Assembly (NCBI RefSeq): GCF_023228785.1
Contig: NZ_JALOAN010000004.1
Coordinates: 24,748-88,747, forward strand
Direction of reading: 5' to 3'
Length of the DNA stretch: 64,000 nucleotides
DNA from: Sulfurimonas sp.
GTDB taxonomy: Bacteria > Campylobacterota > Campylobacteria > Campylobacterales > Sulfurimonadaceae
In this document: positions 7,801 through 16,226 of the stretch, one piece after another
Numbering within the stretch: the stretch's first letter is position 1
Layout of the letters: every line of letters begins with the position of its first letter
Position numbers and translations under genes: made by a program
Notes under the pieces: generated by a model
What the model was told of the DNA's origin: nothing
Database searches by the model: none
Seen by the model: only the letters and a program-made list of their open reading frames with translations

Positions 7801-9939
7801 ATGAGACTAACTATTGTTTTTATAGTTTTTGTAGCAATTTTAGCTCTTAGCATAAAGACATACAACTCTTTAGGAGTCTTGCCAACTTCACTACAAAGAG
7901 TTGTAGAGTCGCAAGAGTCACACTACTTTTATGACAAAAGAGGTAAGCGGCTAAACACAACTTACTTAAACCAATTTAACACCATAGATCTCTTAGAACT
8001 TCACGAAGTTGATCCTTTTTTTATAGAGGCACTTTTAGCATCTGAGGACAAAAACTTTATGAGTCATAGTGGAGTAGATTGGGGTGCTAGATCTGTAGCA
8101 CTTTTTGAAAATATAAAAGCATTTAAAACAGTTCGAGGTGCAAGTACGCTTAGTGAACAAGTAGTGCGCATACTAATTCCACGACCAAGAACTCTACTTT
8201 CTCGTTGGGTTGAGGGTTTTGATGCTACGCGGTTAGAGAGTTATGCAAGTAAGTCAGAGATCTTACACTTTTACATAAACCAAGTTCCTTTTGCTGCAAA
8301 GAGAAAAGGTTTTAAACAAGCTGCATCTTACTACTTTGACCGAGATTTTGACACTCTCTCTCAAAAAGAGATCTTAGCTCTTATAGTCATTATTCGTTCT
8401 CCTCGTTGGTACGATCCTAGTAAGTATGAGAAGCGACTTCAAAGTGCTATTATGAACCTTGCAACTAGGCTTTATAAAGATGAGAAAATAGATGCAAATA
8501 CTTTAGCGTCAATAGAAAAAGAGCCACTACAAAACAAAACAAAAGAGCTAGACATAAACGCACAGCACTTTCTCTCTTATGTAAAAAAAGATCTACAAGA
8601 TAAATCTGAGAGCCAAATACACACTACACTAGATGGAGACTACCAAAGTAAGATCCAAAAGATTTTAGATACAAAACTAAACTCACTAAAGAAGAAAAAT
8701 GTACAAAATGGGGCTGTTTTAGTAATAGATCATCATACAAATGAAGTAGTGGCGTGGGTGGTTGGGTTTGCAGGAAAGCGGAGTGCTTTTACAAGTTATG
8801 ATCCCATAACAATACCTAGACAACCTGGATCTGCACTCAAACCTTTTGTTTATGCAGCTGCAATAGAAAAAGGTTGGCAGGCTACAACTATAATAGAAGA
8901 TGCACCTTTATATGAGGGAGTGGGAACTGGAACTCATGGCTATAAAAACTATAGCAACATACATTATGGTTTAGTGAGTTTGCGAGAAGCATTGGGAAAT
9001 TCTCTAAATATTCCAGCTGTAAAAGCGGTTGGGTTTGTGGGGGTTGAAGCCTTTATGAGCTTTTTAAATCGTTTTGGAGTTGAGAGTTTGCAAGAGCATC
9101 CAGACTATTATGGAGATGGCATAGCTTTAGGAAATGCAGAAATATCTCTACTTGAACTCACTCGTGCTTATGCTACACTTGCACGGATGGGAAGCTATAA
9201 AGAGATCTCTATATTTGCAAACAAAGCACAAAACAAAGAGAGAAAAAGAGTTTTACAAGAAGACATAGCTAGTTTAGTGGGAAATATTCTCTCAGATCCA
9301 TCATCAAGAACAAAAGAGTTTGGCTACAACTCCATACTAAATTTTCCTCACCAAACTGCTATAAAAACAGGAACTTCAAGCGATTACCGTGACGCATGGA
9401 GTGTGGCATACGATGACAGGTACTGCATTGGAGCATGGTTTGGGAACCTAGACTTTTCTAAAATGGACAAAGTAACAGGAGCTAGTGGACCCTCAGATGT
9501 TGTGCGAATGAGCTTTTCACTTTTAAATGAAAACAGAGCCTTAGAGTCACTATATTTAAGTCCAAACCTTATAAAAAAGAGACAAAACATAGAAAATGAA
9601 AAGAGTGTAAAAACTGTAGATGAGTATATGATCGCAAGAGAAAATGTTATAGCACCATCTGAAAAAAAGAGTTCATTTATAGTTAGACAACCTAGTAAAA
9701 ACTTACTACTTGCTAAAGATCCACGCATCCCAGACAAATATGAATACTACACATTTGAAATAGAAGAAAAGGGCGATATAAAAAGAATTGAGTGGTACTT
9801 AAATGACAAGCTCATAGCTACAACAAAAGGCTCTTCTTATGCATGGAGGGTAGAAAGAGGAAAGCATAAACTTGTAGTTAAGCTCCATACAAAAGAGCAA
9901 ACTCTTACAAGTGAGGGCATCCTCTTTGAAGTTCTCTAA
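7801..9939 (+). CDS. pbpC: penicillin-binding protein 1C (bifunctional glycosyltransferase/transpeptidase)
   Basis: A 712-residue class A PBP. An N-terminal membrane anchor (about 4-19) is followed by a GT51 transglycosylase domain with catalytic Glu82 in SEDKNFMSHSGVDW. The transpeptidase domain carries the SxxK motif (Ser344-Ala-Leu-Lys347) and KTGTS at 522-526. The C-terminal ~90 residues resemble the PBP1C C-terminal beta domain. PbpC is paired with A2M in many Gram-negatives and is thought to repair peptidoglycan after breaches while A2M traps proteases. The ATG start lies six bases after the A2M stop, so the two are co-transcribed. The 3' end overlaps a convergent gene by four bases. 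Confidence 0.92.
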   Translation: MRLTIVFIVFVAILALSIKTYNSLGVLPTSLQRVVESQESHYFYDKRGKRLNTTYLNQFNTIDLLELHEVDPFFIEALLASEDKNFMSHSGVDWGARSVALFENIKAFKTVRGASTLSEQVVRILIPRPRTLLSRWVEGFDATRLESYASKSEILHFYINQVPFAAKRKGFKQAASYYFDRDFDTLSQKEILALIVIIRSPRWYDPSKYEKRLQSAIMNLATRLYKDEKIDANTLASIEKEPLQNKTKELDINAQHFLSYVKKDLQDKSESQIHTTLDGDYQSKIQKILDTKLNSLKKKNVQNGAVLVIDHHTNEVVAWVVGFAGKRSAFTSYDPITIPRQPGSALKPFVYAAAIEKGWQATTIIEDAPLYEGVGTGTHGYKNYSNIHYGLVSLREALGNSLNIPAVKAVGFVGVEAFMSFLNRFGVESLQEHPDYYGDGIALGNAEISLLELTRAYATLARMGSYKEISIFANKAQNKERKRVLQEDIASLVGNILSDPSSRTKEFGYNSILNFPHQTAIKTGTSSDYRDAWSVAYDDRYCIGAWFGNLDFSKMDKVTGASGPSDVVRMSFSLLNENRALESLYLSPNLIKKRQNIENEKSVKTVDEYMIARENVIAPSEKKSSFIVRQPSKNLLLAKDPRIPDKYEYYTFEIEEKGDIKRIEWYLNDKLIATTKGSSYAWRVERGKHKLVVKLHTKEQTLTSEGILFEVL

Positions 9940-10553
9940 AGTGTAGGGCTAATAGAGAGGTTAGCAAATGCAACTTTAAACTTTTTGTATAATTTATACT
10001 CTATGATCACTGCAAAAACTCCTAAAACCGATAAAAATATGAGCATACTTGTTAGTTTAATACCAAAGTAGTCAAATATCATCGCAGTTACCGCACCGCC
10101 TATAATGGCAGAAGAGACAAAAAAAGATCTAACGATGAGGTAGTCTTTTATGTCTATTTCATTTTTCATAAAGTCAACTGTGTGGATCCTAGATATTTCA
10201 AAAGTTATGGCTTGAAGTGTAAATATACTCAAAATAACATATGTAAAAACTACCATATCATAGTTACAAAGCGAGTAGCTAATGACTTGGATAATATCTA
10301 AAATTATTATAAAAAGATAGATGTTATAGATCTTCACCTTTTTAAATAGAGGCTGTATCAAGCCATCAGTTGCACCAATGAGCATAAAAAAACTAATCAT
10401 AAATACAGGTAGGTACAAACCTTCAAGTTTTGTGACATAAGGCATGATAACCCAATCTATGTAGGTTGTAACAAAAAGTACGATGATTTGAAGTTTTAAA
10501 AATTTGCTTTTGTTTAGTTCCGTATATATCTTTTTATAGTTCTTTATCGCCAT
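9936..10553 (-). CDS. small multi-spanning membrane protein of unknown function (half-MFS-like)
   Basis: A 205-residue hydrophobic protein with about six predicted transmembrane helices (for example LQIIVLFVTTYIDWVIMPYV, YLPVFMISFFMLIGATDGLI and the pair near 140-185). It resembles one half of a 12-helix major facilitator carrier, but I recognise no specific family. It is the last gene of a minus-strand trio; its first 20 bases overlap the end of the GNAT gene, so translation is probably coupled. The substrate cannot be inferred. The N-terminal KNYKKIYTELNKSK is basic, consistent with a cytoplasmic N-terminus. Confidence 0.6.
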   Translation of the reverse strand: MAIKNYKKIYTELNKSKFLKLQIIVLFVTTYIDWVIMPYVTKLEGLYLPVFMISFFMLIGATDGLIQPLFKKVKIYNIYLFIIILDIIQVISYSLCNYDMVVFTYVILSIFTLQAITFEISRIHTVDFMKNEIDIKDYLIVRSFFVSSAIIGGAVTAMIFDYFGIKLTSMLIFLSVLGVFAVIIEYKLYKKFKVAFANLSISPTL

Positions 10554-10983
10554 AGTTTAACTCCATAACATAAGCGTCACAATCGTCTTTATAAAAAGCT
10601 TTTAAACTTTTTACAATTTTAAAACCATTTTTTTCATATAGAGATATTGCAACGATGTTATCTACTCTTACTTCTAAGATAAACTTTTTAAATTCTAAGA
10701 TCTCAAGATGCTTTGAGGCTTTTTGAAGTAAAACTTTTGAGATCCCTCTTCCCCTAAAAGACTCTTTAACTCCTATGGAGTAAAGCTTTGCATCTTTTCT
10801 TTTTATAAGAATTAAAATGTATCCAGCAAGGACATCATCTACTTTTGCTAAAAGTAAAAGAGAGTTTTTAGCGTGGTAATAAAAAGAAGCTTTTGAGAGA
10901 GGGTAGTTTTTAGAGTTAAACAACTCTCTCTCTAAGTTGTATAAAGCACTAACATCAGATGTTTTGGCTTTGCTTATTTTCAT
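10534..10983 (-). CDS. GNAT-family N-acetyltransferase (RimI-like)
   Basis: 149 residues with a typical GNAT acetyl-CoA site: VKESFRGRGISKVLLQKA matches the V-x-x-x-x-RGxGxG/A motif A. The following LEVRVDNIVAISLYEKNGFKIVKSLKAFY matches motif B of RimI-type enzymes (N..A..LYE..GF). RimI acetylates ribosomal protein S18, but GNAT substrates cannot be read from sequence alone. The start overlaps the stop of the DUF2156 gene by four bases (10980-10983), so it sits in a tight operon with that gene and the membrane protein downstream. Confidence 0.8.
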   Translation of the reverse strand: MKISKAKTSDVSALYNLERELFNSKNYPLSKASFYYHAKNSLLLLAKVDDVLAGYILILIKRKDAKLYSIGVKESFRGRGISKVLLQKASKHLEILEFKKFILEVRVDNIVAISLYEKNGFKIVKSLKAFYKDDCDAYVMELNYGDKEL

Positions 10984-11960
10984 TTTTGGTAGATTGTATA
11001 TTTTGCAACTAGTTTAGATGGACGATATGACATTTTTACCTTACGAAGGTTTTCAAAACCCATATCATCGCCTACATTTATATATGTGATCTCATAATGA
11101 TCTTTTAAGACTTTAGAGAACTCTCTAAATATAAACTGCGCACATCCCAAAACCTCAAAGTCTGTTTTTTCTATAATAACAGTTGCAGTGTCAAGTCTAA
11201 TACGCTCTCCAACAGTAAAACCTTTTAATTCATCATTTATATAGATGACAATTCCAATTAAAGAGAGTTCTATATAGTGTTTTAACATCTGCTTTACTGC
11301 ACTTCTCTCTTGATAGATCCCCTCTAAATAAACTTCTGCTTCTTCTTTTGGCATATATCTAACTCTATCTGATGTCCATTTATCAAAGAGATTCATGATC
11401 TCCTCTTTGTGTTTTACGCTATCTAGCTCTTCTATTTTGTAATCAGGATAGGATTTTATAAACTTATTTATCTCAGTTCTTTTTGTATGGTAACTATTCC
11501 CTTTAAGACCAATAAGAGCTTCAACCTCATAGATATAATCAACTAATTTTTTCTCAACTATATAAGACTCTAGCATCTCAAACATACTTTGAGCTTCATC
11601 AGCATCTTGTATAAACTCTTCTACCATCGAGCCTTGAACATAATCTATACGAGAGAAGTAGTGTGAAGAGTTGTTCGCATTCATGATCTCAAAACACTTT
11701 GTTATGGCATCTGTGATGTTCTTTTTCTTTCCCAAAGGAGGAAGTAGCATTGTAAGCTCGCCACCGGTCATAACAAAGAGACAAAAGCACTTATTTATAA
11801 CAGCGTAAAACCCGCTAGTGTTTGCAAGCCATATAAAGTTTGCAGCAAAAGTGTAGTCACTAAGCTCTGCATCCACTTTTGTTAAATACTTCTCCATAAT
11901 AGGCTTTGTATCTATTGTAAACTTCTTTAATTTTTTCCTATTAACAGTTAAATTTCCCAC
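10980..11960 (-). CDS. DUF2156 protein, phosphatidylglycerol lysyltransferase C-terminal-like
   Basis: A 326-residue soluble protein that looks like the catalytic (double-GNAT) domain of MprF/LPG synthase without the flippase. Supporting segments are the central basic LKGNSYHTKRTEINKFIKSYP, the GFTVGE and EKTD strands, and the C-terminal NVGDDMGFENLRKVKMSYRP, close to the DUF2156 pattern N.g.D.G...LR..K..Y.P. MprF-type domains transfer aminoacyl groups from tRNA to lipids; solo DUF2156 proteins have few known roles. It is the first gene of a three-gene minus-strand operon. The upstream stretch 11961-12133 holds only AT-rich DNA. Confidence 0.75.
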   Translation of the reverse strand: MGNLTVNRKKLKKFTIDTKPIMEKYLTKVDAELSDYTFAANFIWLANTSGFYAVINKCFCLFVMTGGELTMLLPPLGKKKNITDAITKCFEIMNANNSSHYFSRIDYVQGSMVEEFIQDADEAQSMFEMLESYIVEKKLVDYIYEVEALIGLKGNSYHTKRTEINKFIKSYPDYKIEELDSVKHKEEIMNLFDKWTSDRVRYMPKEEAEVYLEGIYQERSAVKQMLKHYIELSLIGIVIYINDELKGFTVGERIRLDTATVIIEKTDFEVLGCAQFIFREFSKVLKDHYEITYINVGDDMGFENLRKVKMSYRPSKLVAKYTIYQK

Positions 11961-12090
11961 TTAAAATCCTTTTATTTTACATAAATAATATAAATGAAAC
12001 TATACATCTTTTTTGGAATTTTGCAGTTGTAAAATGAAGGATATTTAGTTAAGAAATAAAGACAAAAATAGTTTGTGTAAGTGAATTTAA

Positions 12091-12135
12091 AACAACTATT
12101 TGTTTGCCTTTATTATAAAGAGGAAGGTAGTTGTT
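12091..12135 (-). terminator. probable terminator after tyrA
   Basis: AACAACTA (12091-12098) pairs with TAGTTGTT (12128-12135), with inner CCTT/AAGG pairing in the long AT-rich loop. Read on the minus strand the stem lies at the tyrA stop codon and is followed by TTTTAA. The T-run is short, so this is a weak call. Confidence 0.35.
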
Positions 12136-12964
12136 ATTTTAAAATATCATGGAGTTTATAACCATCTTGCATGGTCTTGTTTACCTCACTCCAGTTCTCC
12201 TTCTCAATAGAACTCTTTAGCATCTTAAGTTCATCTTCAAAGAGTCCTATTGCTTCAAGAAGGTTTGTTTTATTTTGTCTAAATATATCTTCCCACATAT
12301 TTGGTGAGCTTTTTGCAAGACGGCTCATTGAACGAAAACCACCAGCGGCAAGTGCTATAATGTTGTTTTTATTCTCTTGTTTCATAACGGTATTTGCAAG
12401 AGAATAAGAGATAGCGTGAGGCATATGAGAAATAAAAGCCGCATGTCTATCATGCTCATCTGCTTTTAAAAAGTATTTTTTCATACCTAGTGCTTTAAAT
12501 ATTTTTTTACTAACTTCTCTTTGGATCTCACCACTATCTTCTAAGTCACACAACACTACAACTTGATCCTCATATAGTCCTTCAATTGCTGCAGTTGGTC
12601 CATAGTTCTCTGTTCCAGTCATGGGATGTGCTGCTATAAAGTTTTTTCTGATGGACGCTGGAGTAGATGCAACTATTTTTGACTTTGTGCTTCCAAGATC
12701 TATGATGGTAGTTTCTGCTGAGACATTTTGTAGTCTTTGTAAAGCTTTAATGACTCCATCAACAGGAATAGCTAAAAAGATCACATCGTAATTATAAACT
12801 TCTTCAAACTTTACTATTTCACTAACAAGTTCAAGTTCAAGTGCGATTTTTTGATGCTCATTGTTATGATCACTTCCAACAATTTTATTTACAAAGTCCA
12901 ATTTTTTTAGGCTCAGAGCTAAAGAACCACCCATAAGTCCAAGACCTACTATTGCTATATTCAT
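12134..12964 (-). CDS. tyrA: prephenate dehydrogenase
   Basis: This enzyme oxidatively decarboxylates prephenate to 4-hydroxyphenylpyruvate in tyrosine synthesis, using NAD(P). The 276-residue protein starts with a Rossmann motif (VGLGLMGGSLALSLKK). The TyrA signature AAHPMTGTENYGP carries the catalytic-region His. It continues with the helical dimer domain (FISHMPHAISYSLANTV, AAGGFRSMSRLAKSSPNMW). There is no fused chorismate mutase or ACT domain. It is transcribed away from cysQ. In C. jejuni tyrA also sits near bamA and lpxC. Confidence 0.93.
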   Translation of the reverse strand: MNIAIVGLGLMGGSLALSLKKLDFVNKIVGSDHNNEHQKIALELELVSEIVKFEEVYNYDVIFLAIPVDGVIKALQRLQNVSAETTIIDLGSTKSKIVASTPASIRKNFIAAHPMTGTENYGPTAAIEGLYEDQVVVLCDLEDSGEIQREVSKKIFKALGMKKYFLKADEHDRHAAFISHMPHAISYSLANTVMKQENKNNIIALAAGGFRSMSRLAKSSPNMWEDIFRQNKTNLLEAIGLFEDELKMLKSSIEKENWSEVNKTMQDGYKLHDILK

Positions 12965-13088
12965 TATTTATTCTTTTTTTGTGAAATTATACAAGAGTTT
13001 TTTGTGTTTAGCCTTATTTTTAAGTAAAAAACCTCTCTTTAAAAAAGTTTAGGCATAATTAAAGCCAATTATAAAATAGGATAAAAAG

Positions 13089-13844
13089 ATGTTTGATAGC
13101 GTAAGTTTAAAAGATATAAAGACTATAGCAAAAGTTGCAGGCGATGAGATTATGAAGATTTATCAGAGAGATTTTGAGATCGAATATAAAGAAGATAGCT
13201 CACCACTAACAGAAGCTGATATCAAAGCCAATGAAATTATTTGTAATTCGCTTTTAAGTCTATATCCAGAGATTCCAATCCTCTCAGAAGAAAATAGTAT
13301 AGTAGAGTATAAAGTCAGAAAAAAATGGAAGTATTACTGGTGTATAGATCCAATAGATGGAACAAAAGAATTTATCAAAAAAAATGGAGAATTTACTGTA
13401 AACATAGCCTTGATACATAAAGAAACACCTGTTTTAGGTGTTGTTTATGCTCCTGCACTAGATTTGATGTATGCTGCAAAAAAAGATGAGGGAGCTTATT
13501 TAAACGAGAAAAGATTACCTCTATATATAAATGAAAATAAAAAAGACAAACTTGTAGTATTAACATCAAAATCACATCTTTCATCTGATACTCAAAAGTT
13601 TATAAACTCTCTTGATACAAAAGAAGTTGAGCAGGTTTCAAAGGGAAGTTCGCTTAAACTTTGCATGGTTGCAGATGGAAGTGCTGATATATACCCAAGA
13701 CTTGCTCCAACTATGGAGTGGGATACAGCTGCTGGGGATGCAATAGTGCGAGAAGCAGGAAGAATGAGTTATGATTTTAAAACAAAAAAGCCAATGATAT
13801 ATAACAAACAAGACCTTTTAAATCCTTGGTTTATCATAAAGTAA
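13089..13844 (+). CDS. cysQ: 3'(2'),5'-bisphosphate nucleotidase (CysQ, inositol monophosphatase fold)
   Basis: A 251-residue member of the Li+-sensitive, Mg2+-dependent phosphatase family. Metal-site motifs are all visible: SEEN near residue 72, WCIDPIDGTKEFIK (the DPxDGT motif) and the C-terminal WDTAAGDAIVREAGG-like segment (MEWDTAAGDAIVREAG). CysQ hydrolyses 3'-phosphoadenosine 5'-phosphate left from sulfate activation. SuhB-type inositol monophosphatase is the alternative, but the DGTKEFI spelling favours CysQ. ATG follows AGGATAAAAAG. Confidence 0.88.
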   Translation: MFDSVSLKDIKTIAKVAGDEIMKIYQRDFEIEYKEDSSPLTEADIKANEIICNSLLSLYPEIPILSEENSIVEYKVRKKWKYYWCIDPIDGTKEFIKKNGEFTVNIALIHKETPVLGVVYAPALDLMYAAKKDEGAYLNEKRLPLYINENKKDKLVVLTSKSHLSSDTQKFINSLDTKEVEQVSKGSSLKLCMVADGSADIYPRLAPTMEWDTAAGDAIVREAGRMSYDFKTKKPMIYNKQDLLNPWFIIK

Positions 13845-13931
13845 CAAATGACAAAATTTATAGCCCGTGTAACTTATGATTAACCATATAAAAGGTAAAA
13901 TCATCACTTATTTTATAACTATGGAACTTCA

Positions 13932-16163
13932 ATGAGAATATTTTTAGCGATCCTGCTAACCCTACTTACAATAAACCTATCTGCTATGACTATAAAGTCT
14001 ATTAATTATGTTGGAATGGTACACATTTCAAAACCTGTTGCTCTTAGAATGCTTGAGTTTGATGTTGGTGATAATGTTGATATAGAGACTGTAGATGAGG
14101 CTGTAAAAAAGTACTTTAAACAGGGCTACTTTGATGATGTTTGGGCTGATTTTGATGATGGCAAACTCACTTTTCATTTTAAAGAAAAAGCTATAATCTC
14201 AAAAGTTGAACTAAAGGGTTGGAAAGAGAGTGATAAAGATATCTTAGACACGGTTGTTCAGATCAAAAAAGGCTCACTCTATGACAAAAAGAGACTTCAA
14301 TCTGCAAAAAGAAGAATACAAGAGGCGATAGCTCAAAGTGGAAAGATAGATAGTGTAGTTGAAGTTGAAGAAGAGATACTAGATAATGGAAGTGTAAAAA
14401 TAACTTTCATAGTAAATGAAGGTGAAGAGATAGTTATCCAAAAGATAGATTACAGTGGTGTTTTAGGACTTGATAGTGATCTCTTTAATGATGTTTTAGC
14501 GAACAAAGAGAAGCAGTTTATGGGCTGGTTTTGGGGTAGAAATGATGGAGAGATGAAGCTTTTAGATCTCTCATACGATCCACTTAGAATCCGTGACTTA
14601 TATATGCAGTACGGATATTTGGATGCAAAGGTTGATGAGCCATTTACTAGAGTAAACTTTGATCACTATTCAGCTGAAATGAGTTACCAAATAGAAGAGG
14701 GTGAAGTTTATGATATTAGTGCTATCTCAATACATCAGGTTGAGCATGTTGTAGATGAAGAGAAGATTAGAGAGATTATAAGCTTAGAGGTAGGTGAGCC
14801 TTTTAATATTAAAACTTTTCGCGATGATGCAGAGAAGATAAAAACACTTATCGCAGATCTGAGTTACGCTTTTGTTCAGGTTGTTCCTGATTTAAGAAAG
14901 AACAAAGATGACCATACTGTTGAAGTTGTTTTTAAAATCACGCCTGGTGATAAAGTAAAGATAAGAAATGTCATCATCTCAGGAAACAATAGAACACTAG
15001 ATAGAATCATCAGAAGAGAGTTGTATCTAGGACCTGGTGATATGTACTCTTTGACAGATCTCAAAGACTCAAGAAACTCTCTTGGTAGAATGGGCTTTTT
15101 TGATGGAAATACCATAGAAGAAAAGAGAGTTGATAACTCCACTATGGATCTAGTCGTCAAGGTAAAAGAAGCACCAACAGGAAATATCCAACTAGGTGGT
15201 GGATATGGAAGTTATGGTGGGCTATTAGTAACTGTAGCTGTAAATGATAGAAATATTTGGGGTTCAGGTATAGATATGGGAGTTCAAGCTGAGAAATCTG
15301 AGAGAACTCAAAACTACTCCTTTAACATCTCTAATCCAAGACTAAATGATAGTGACTTTAGTGGTAACTTCTCTATATTTAAGTCATTTTACGAGTACAA
15401 TGATTATAGTGTTGATTCTCAAGGTTTAAATCTTGGAATAGGGCATAGATTTACTAGACATATTAGTGGGTACTTAGGTTATAGTTTCTCTGAAAATAGC
15501 TATAGTGATATAGATACGAGTACTACACAACTAGATCCAAGATACTTTGAGAGTTATACAAAGAGCTCAATTCTTGTAAATCTAAAGTTTGACAATACAG
15601 ATGATTATTACCTTCCAAGAGAAGGATATACTATAAGTCAAGGTTTTGAAAAGTCAGGGATTGGTGGTGATGCAGATTTCTTTAAGAGTAGAACTAATTT
15701 TGCTAAATTTACTGGCTTAGAAGAGTATGTAGGTTTTGATGCTATCTTTAGATATAAGGCTAGATTTTACTATGCAGAGGACACTGGTTATTTACCAATC
15801 GCAGATAAGTTTTACATGGGTGGTATGGGAAGTGTTAGAGGATATGAATCTTATTCAATCTCTCCAACTGAGGTAAGATCTGATGGAACTATTGCTAGAA
15901 TAGGTGCAAAGCAAACTTTTTCTAACAATGTCGAGGTTAGTTTTCCACTAGTCCCAAAAGCAAAAATGAGACTTGTTACCTACTTTGACTGGGGCTTTAT
16001 AGGTGATAGTTCTTTAGACGAATACTCTCGTGGAGGCTACGGATTAGGGTTAGAGTGGTTTTCTCCAGTTGGTCCTATTCAGCTTATGTTTTCAAAACCT
16101 TTGGCAAAAGAAGAGGGAGACAAAACTACAGCGTTTGAGTTTAGTATGGGACAGAGATTTTAA
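13932..16163 (+). CDS. bamA: outer membrane protein assembly factor BamA
   Basis: The 743-residue essential insertase that folds beta-barrel proteins into the outer membrane. A signal peptide (MRIFLAILLTLLTINLSA) is followed by about five POTRA repeats to residue ~410 (recurring patterns such as FNIKTFRDDAEKIKTLIAD and RNVIISGNNRTLDRIIRRELYL). A 16-strand barrel domain follows, with the family motif VRGYESYSISP near residue 635. It ends in the Phe typical of outer-membrane proteins (SMGQRF). It is followed by a bidirectional-looking terminator and the convergent ppx gene. Confidence 0.96.
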   Translation: MRIFLAILLTLLTINLSAMTIKSINYVGMVHISKPVALRMLEFDVGDNVDIETVDEAVKKYFKQGYFDDVWADFDDGKLTFHFKEKAIISKVELKGWKESDKDILDTVVQIKKGSLYDKKRLQSAKRRIQEAIAQSGKIDSVVEVEEEILDNGSVKITFIVNEGEEIVIQKIDYSGVLGLDSDLFNDVLANKEKQFMGWFWGRNDGEMKLLDLSYDPLRIRDLYMQYGYLDAKVDEPFTRVNFDHYSAEMSYQIEEGEVYDISAISIHQVEHVVDEEKIREIISLEVGEPFNIKTFRDDAEKIKTLIADLSYAFVQVVPDLRKNKDDHTVEVVFKITPGDKVKIRNVIISGNNRTLDRIIRRELYLGPGDMYSLTDLKDSRNSLGRMGFFDGNTIEEKRVDNSTMDLVVKVKEAPTGNIQLGGGYGSYGGLLVTVAVNDRNIWGSGIDMGVQAEKSERTQNYSFNISNPRLNDSDFSGNFSIFKSFYEYNDYSVDSQGLNLGIGHRFTRHISGYLGYSFSENSYSDIDTSTTQLDPRYFESYTKSSILVNLKFDNTDDYYLPREGYTISQGFEKSGIGGDADFFKSRTNFAKFTGLEEYVGFDAIFRYKARFYYAEDTGYLPIADKFYMGGMGSVRGYESYSISPTEVRSDGTIARIGAKQTFSNNVEVSFPLVPKAKMRLVTYFDWGFIGDSSLDEYSRGGYGLGLEWFSPVGPIQLMFSKPLAKEEGDKTTAFEFSMGQRF

Positions 16164-16181
16164 AGAGAAGCTAAGTAGTTG

Positions 16182-16214
16182 CAGGGAGATTTCATCCCTG
16201 TAAAGTTTTTTTTT
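16182..16214 (+). terminator. rho-independent terminator after bamA
   Basis: CAGGGA (16182-16187) pairs with TCCCTG (16195-16200) across a 7-base loop and is followed by TAAAG and a run of nine T. It lies 18 bases past the bamA stop in the convergent bamA/ppx interval. Confidence 0.75.
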
Positions 16215-16226
16215 ATTCTCTTAATA

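Noticed and set aside
12171..12407. 78-codon plus-strand frame inside tyrA
   Set aside because: It lies opposite tyrA, and its Ser/Phe/Leu-rich product is typical of antisense frames.
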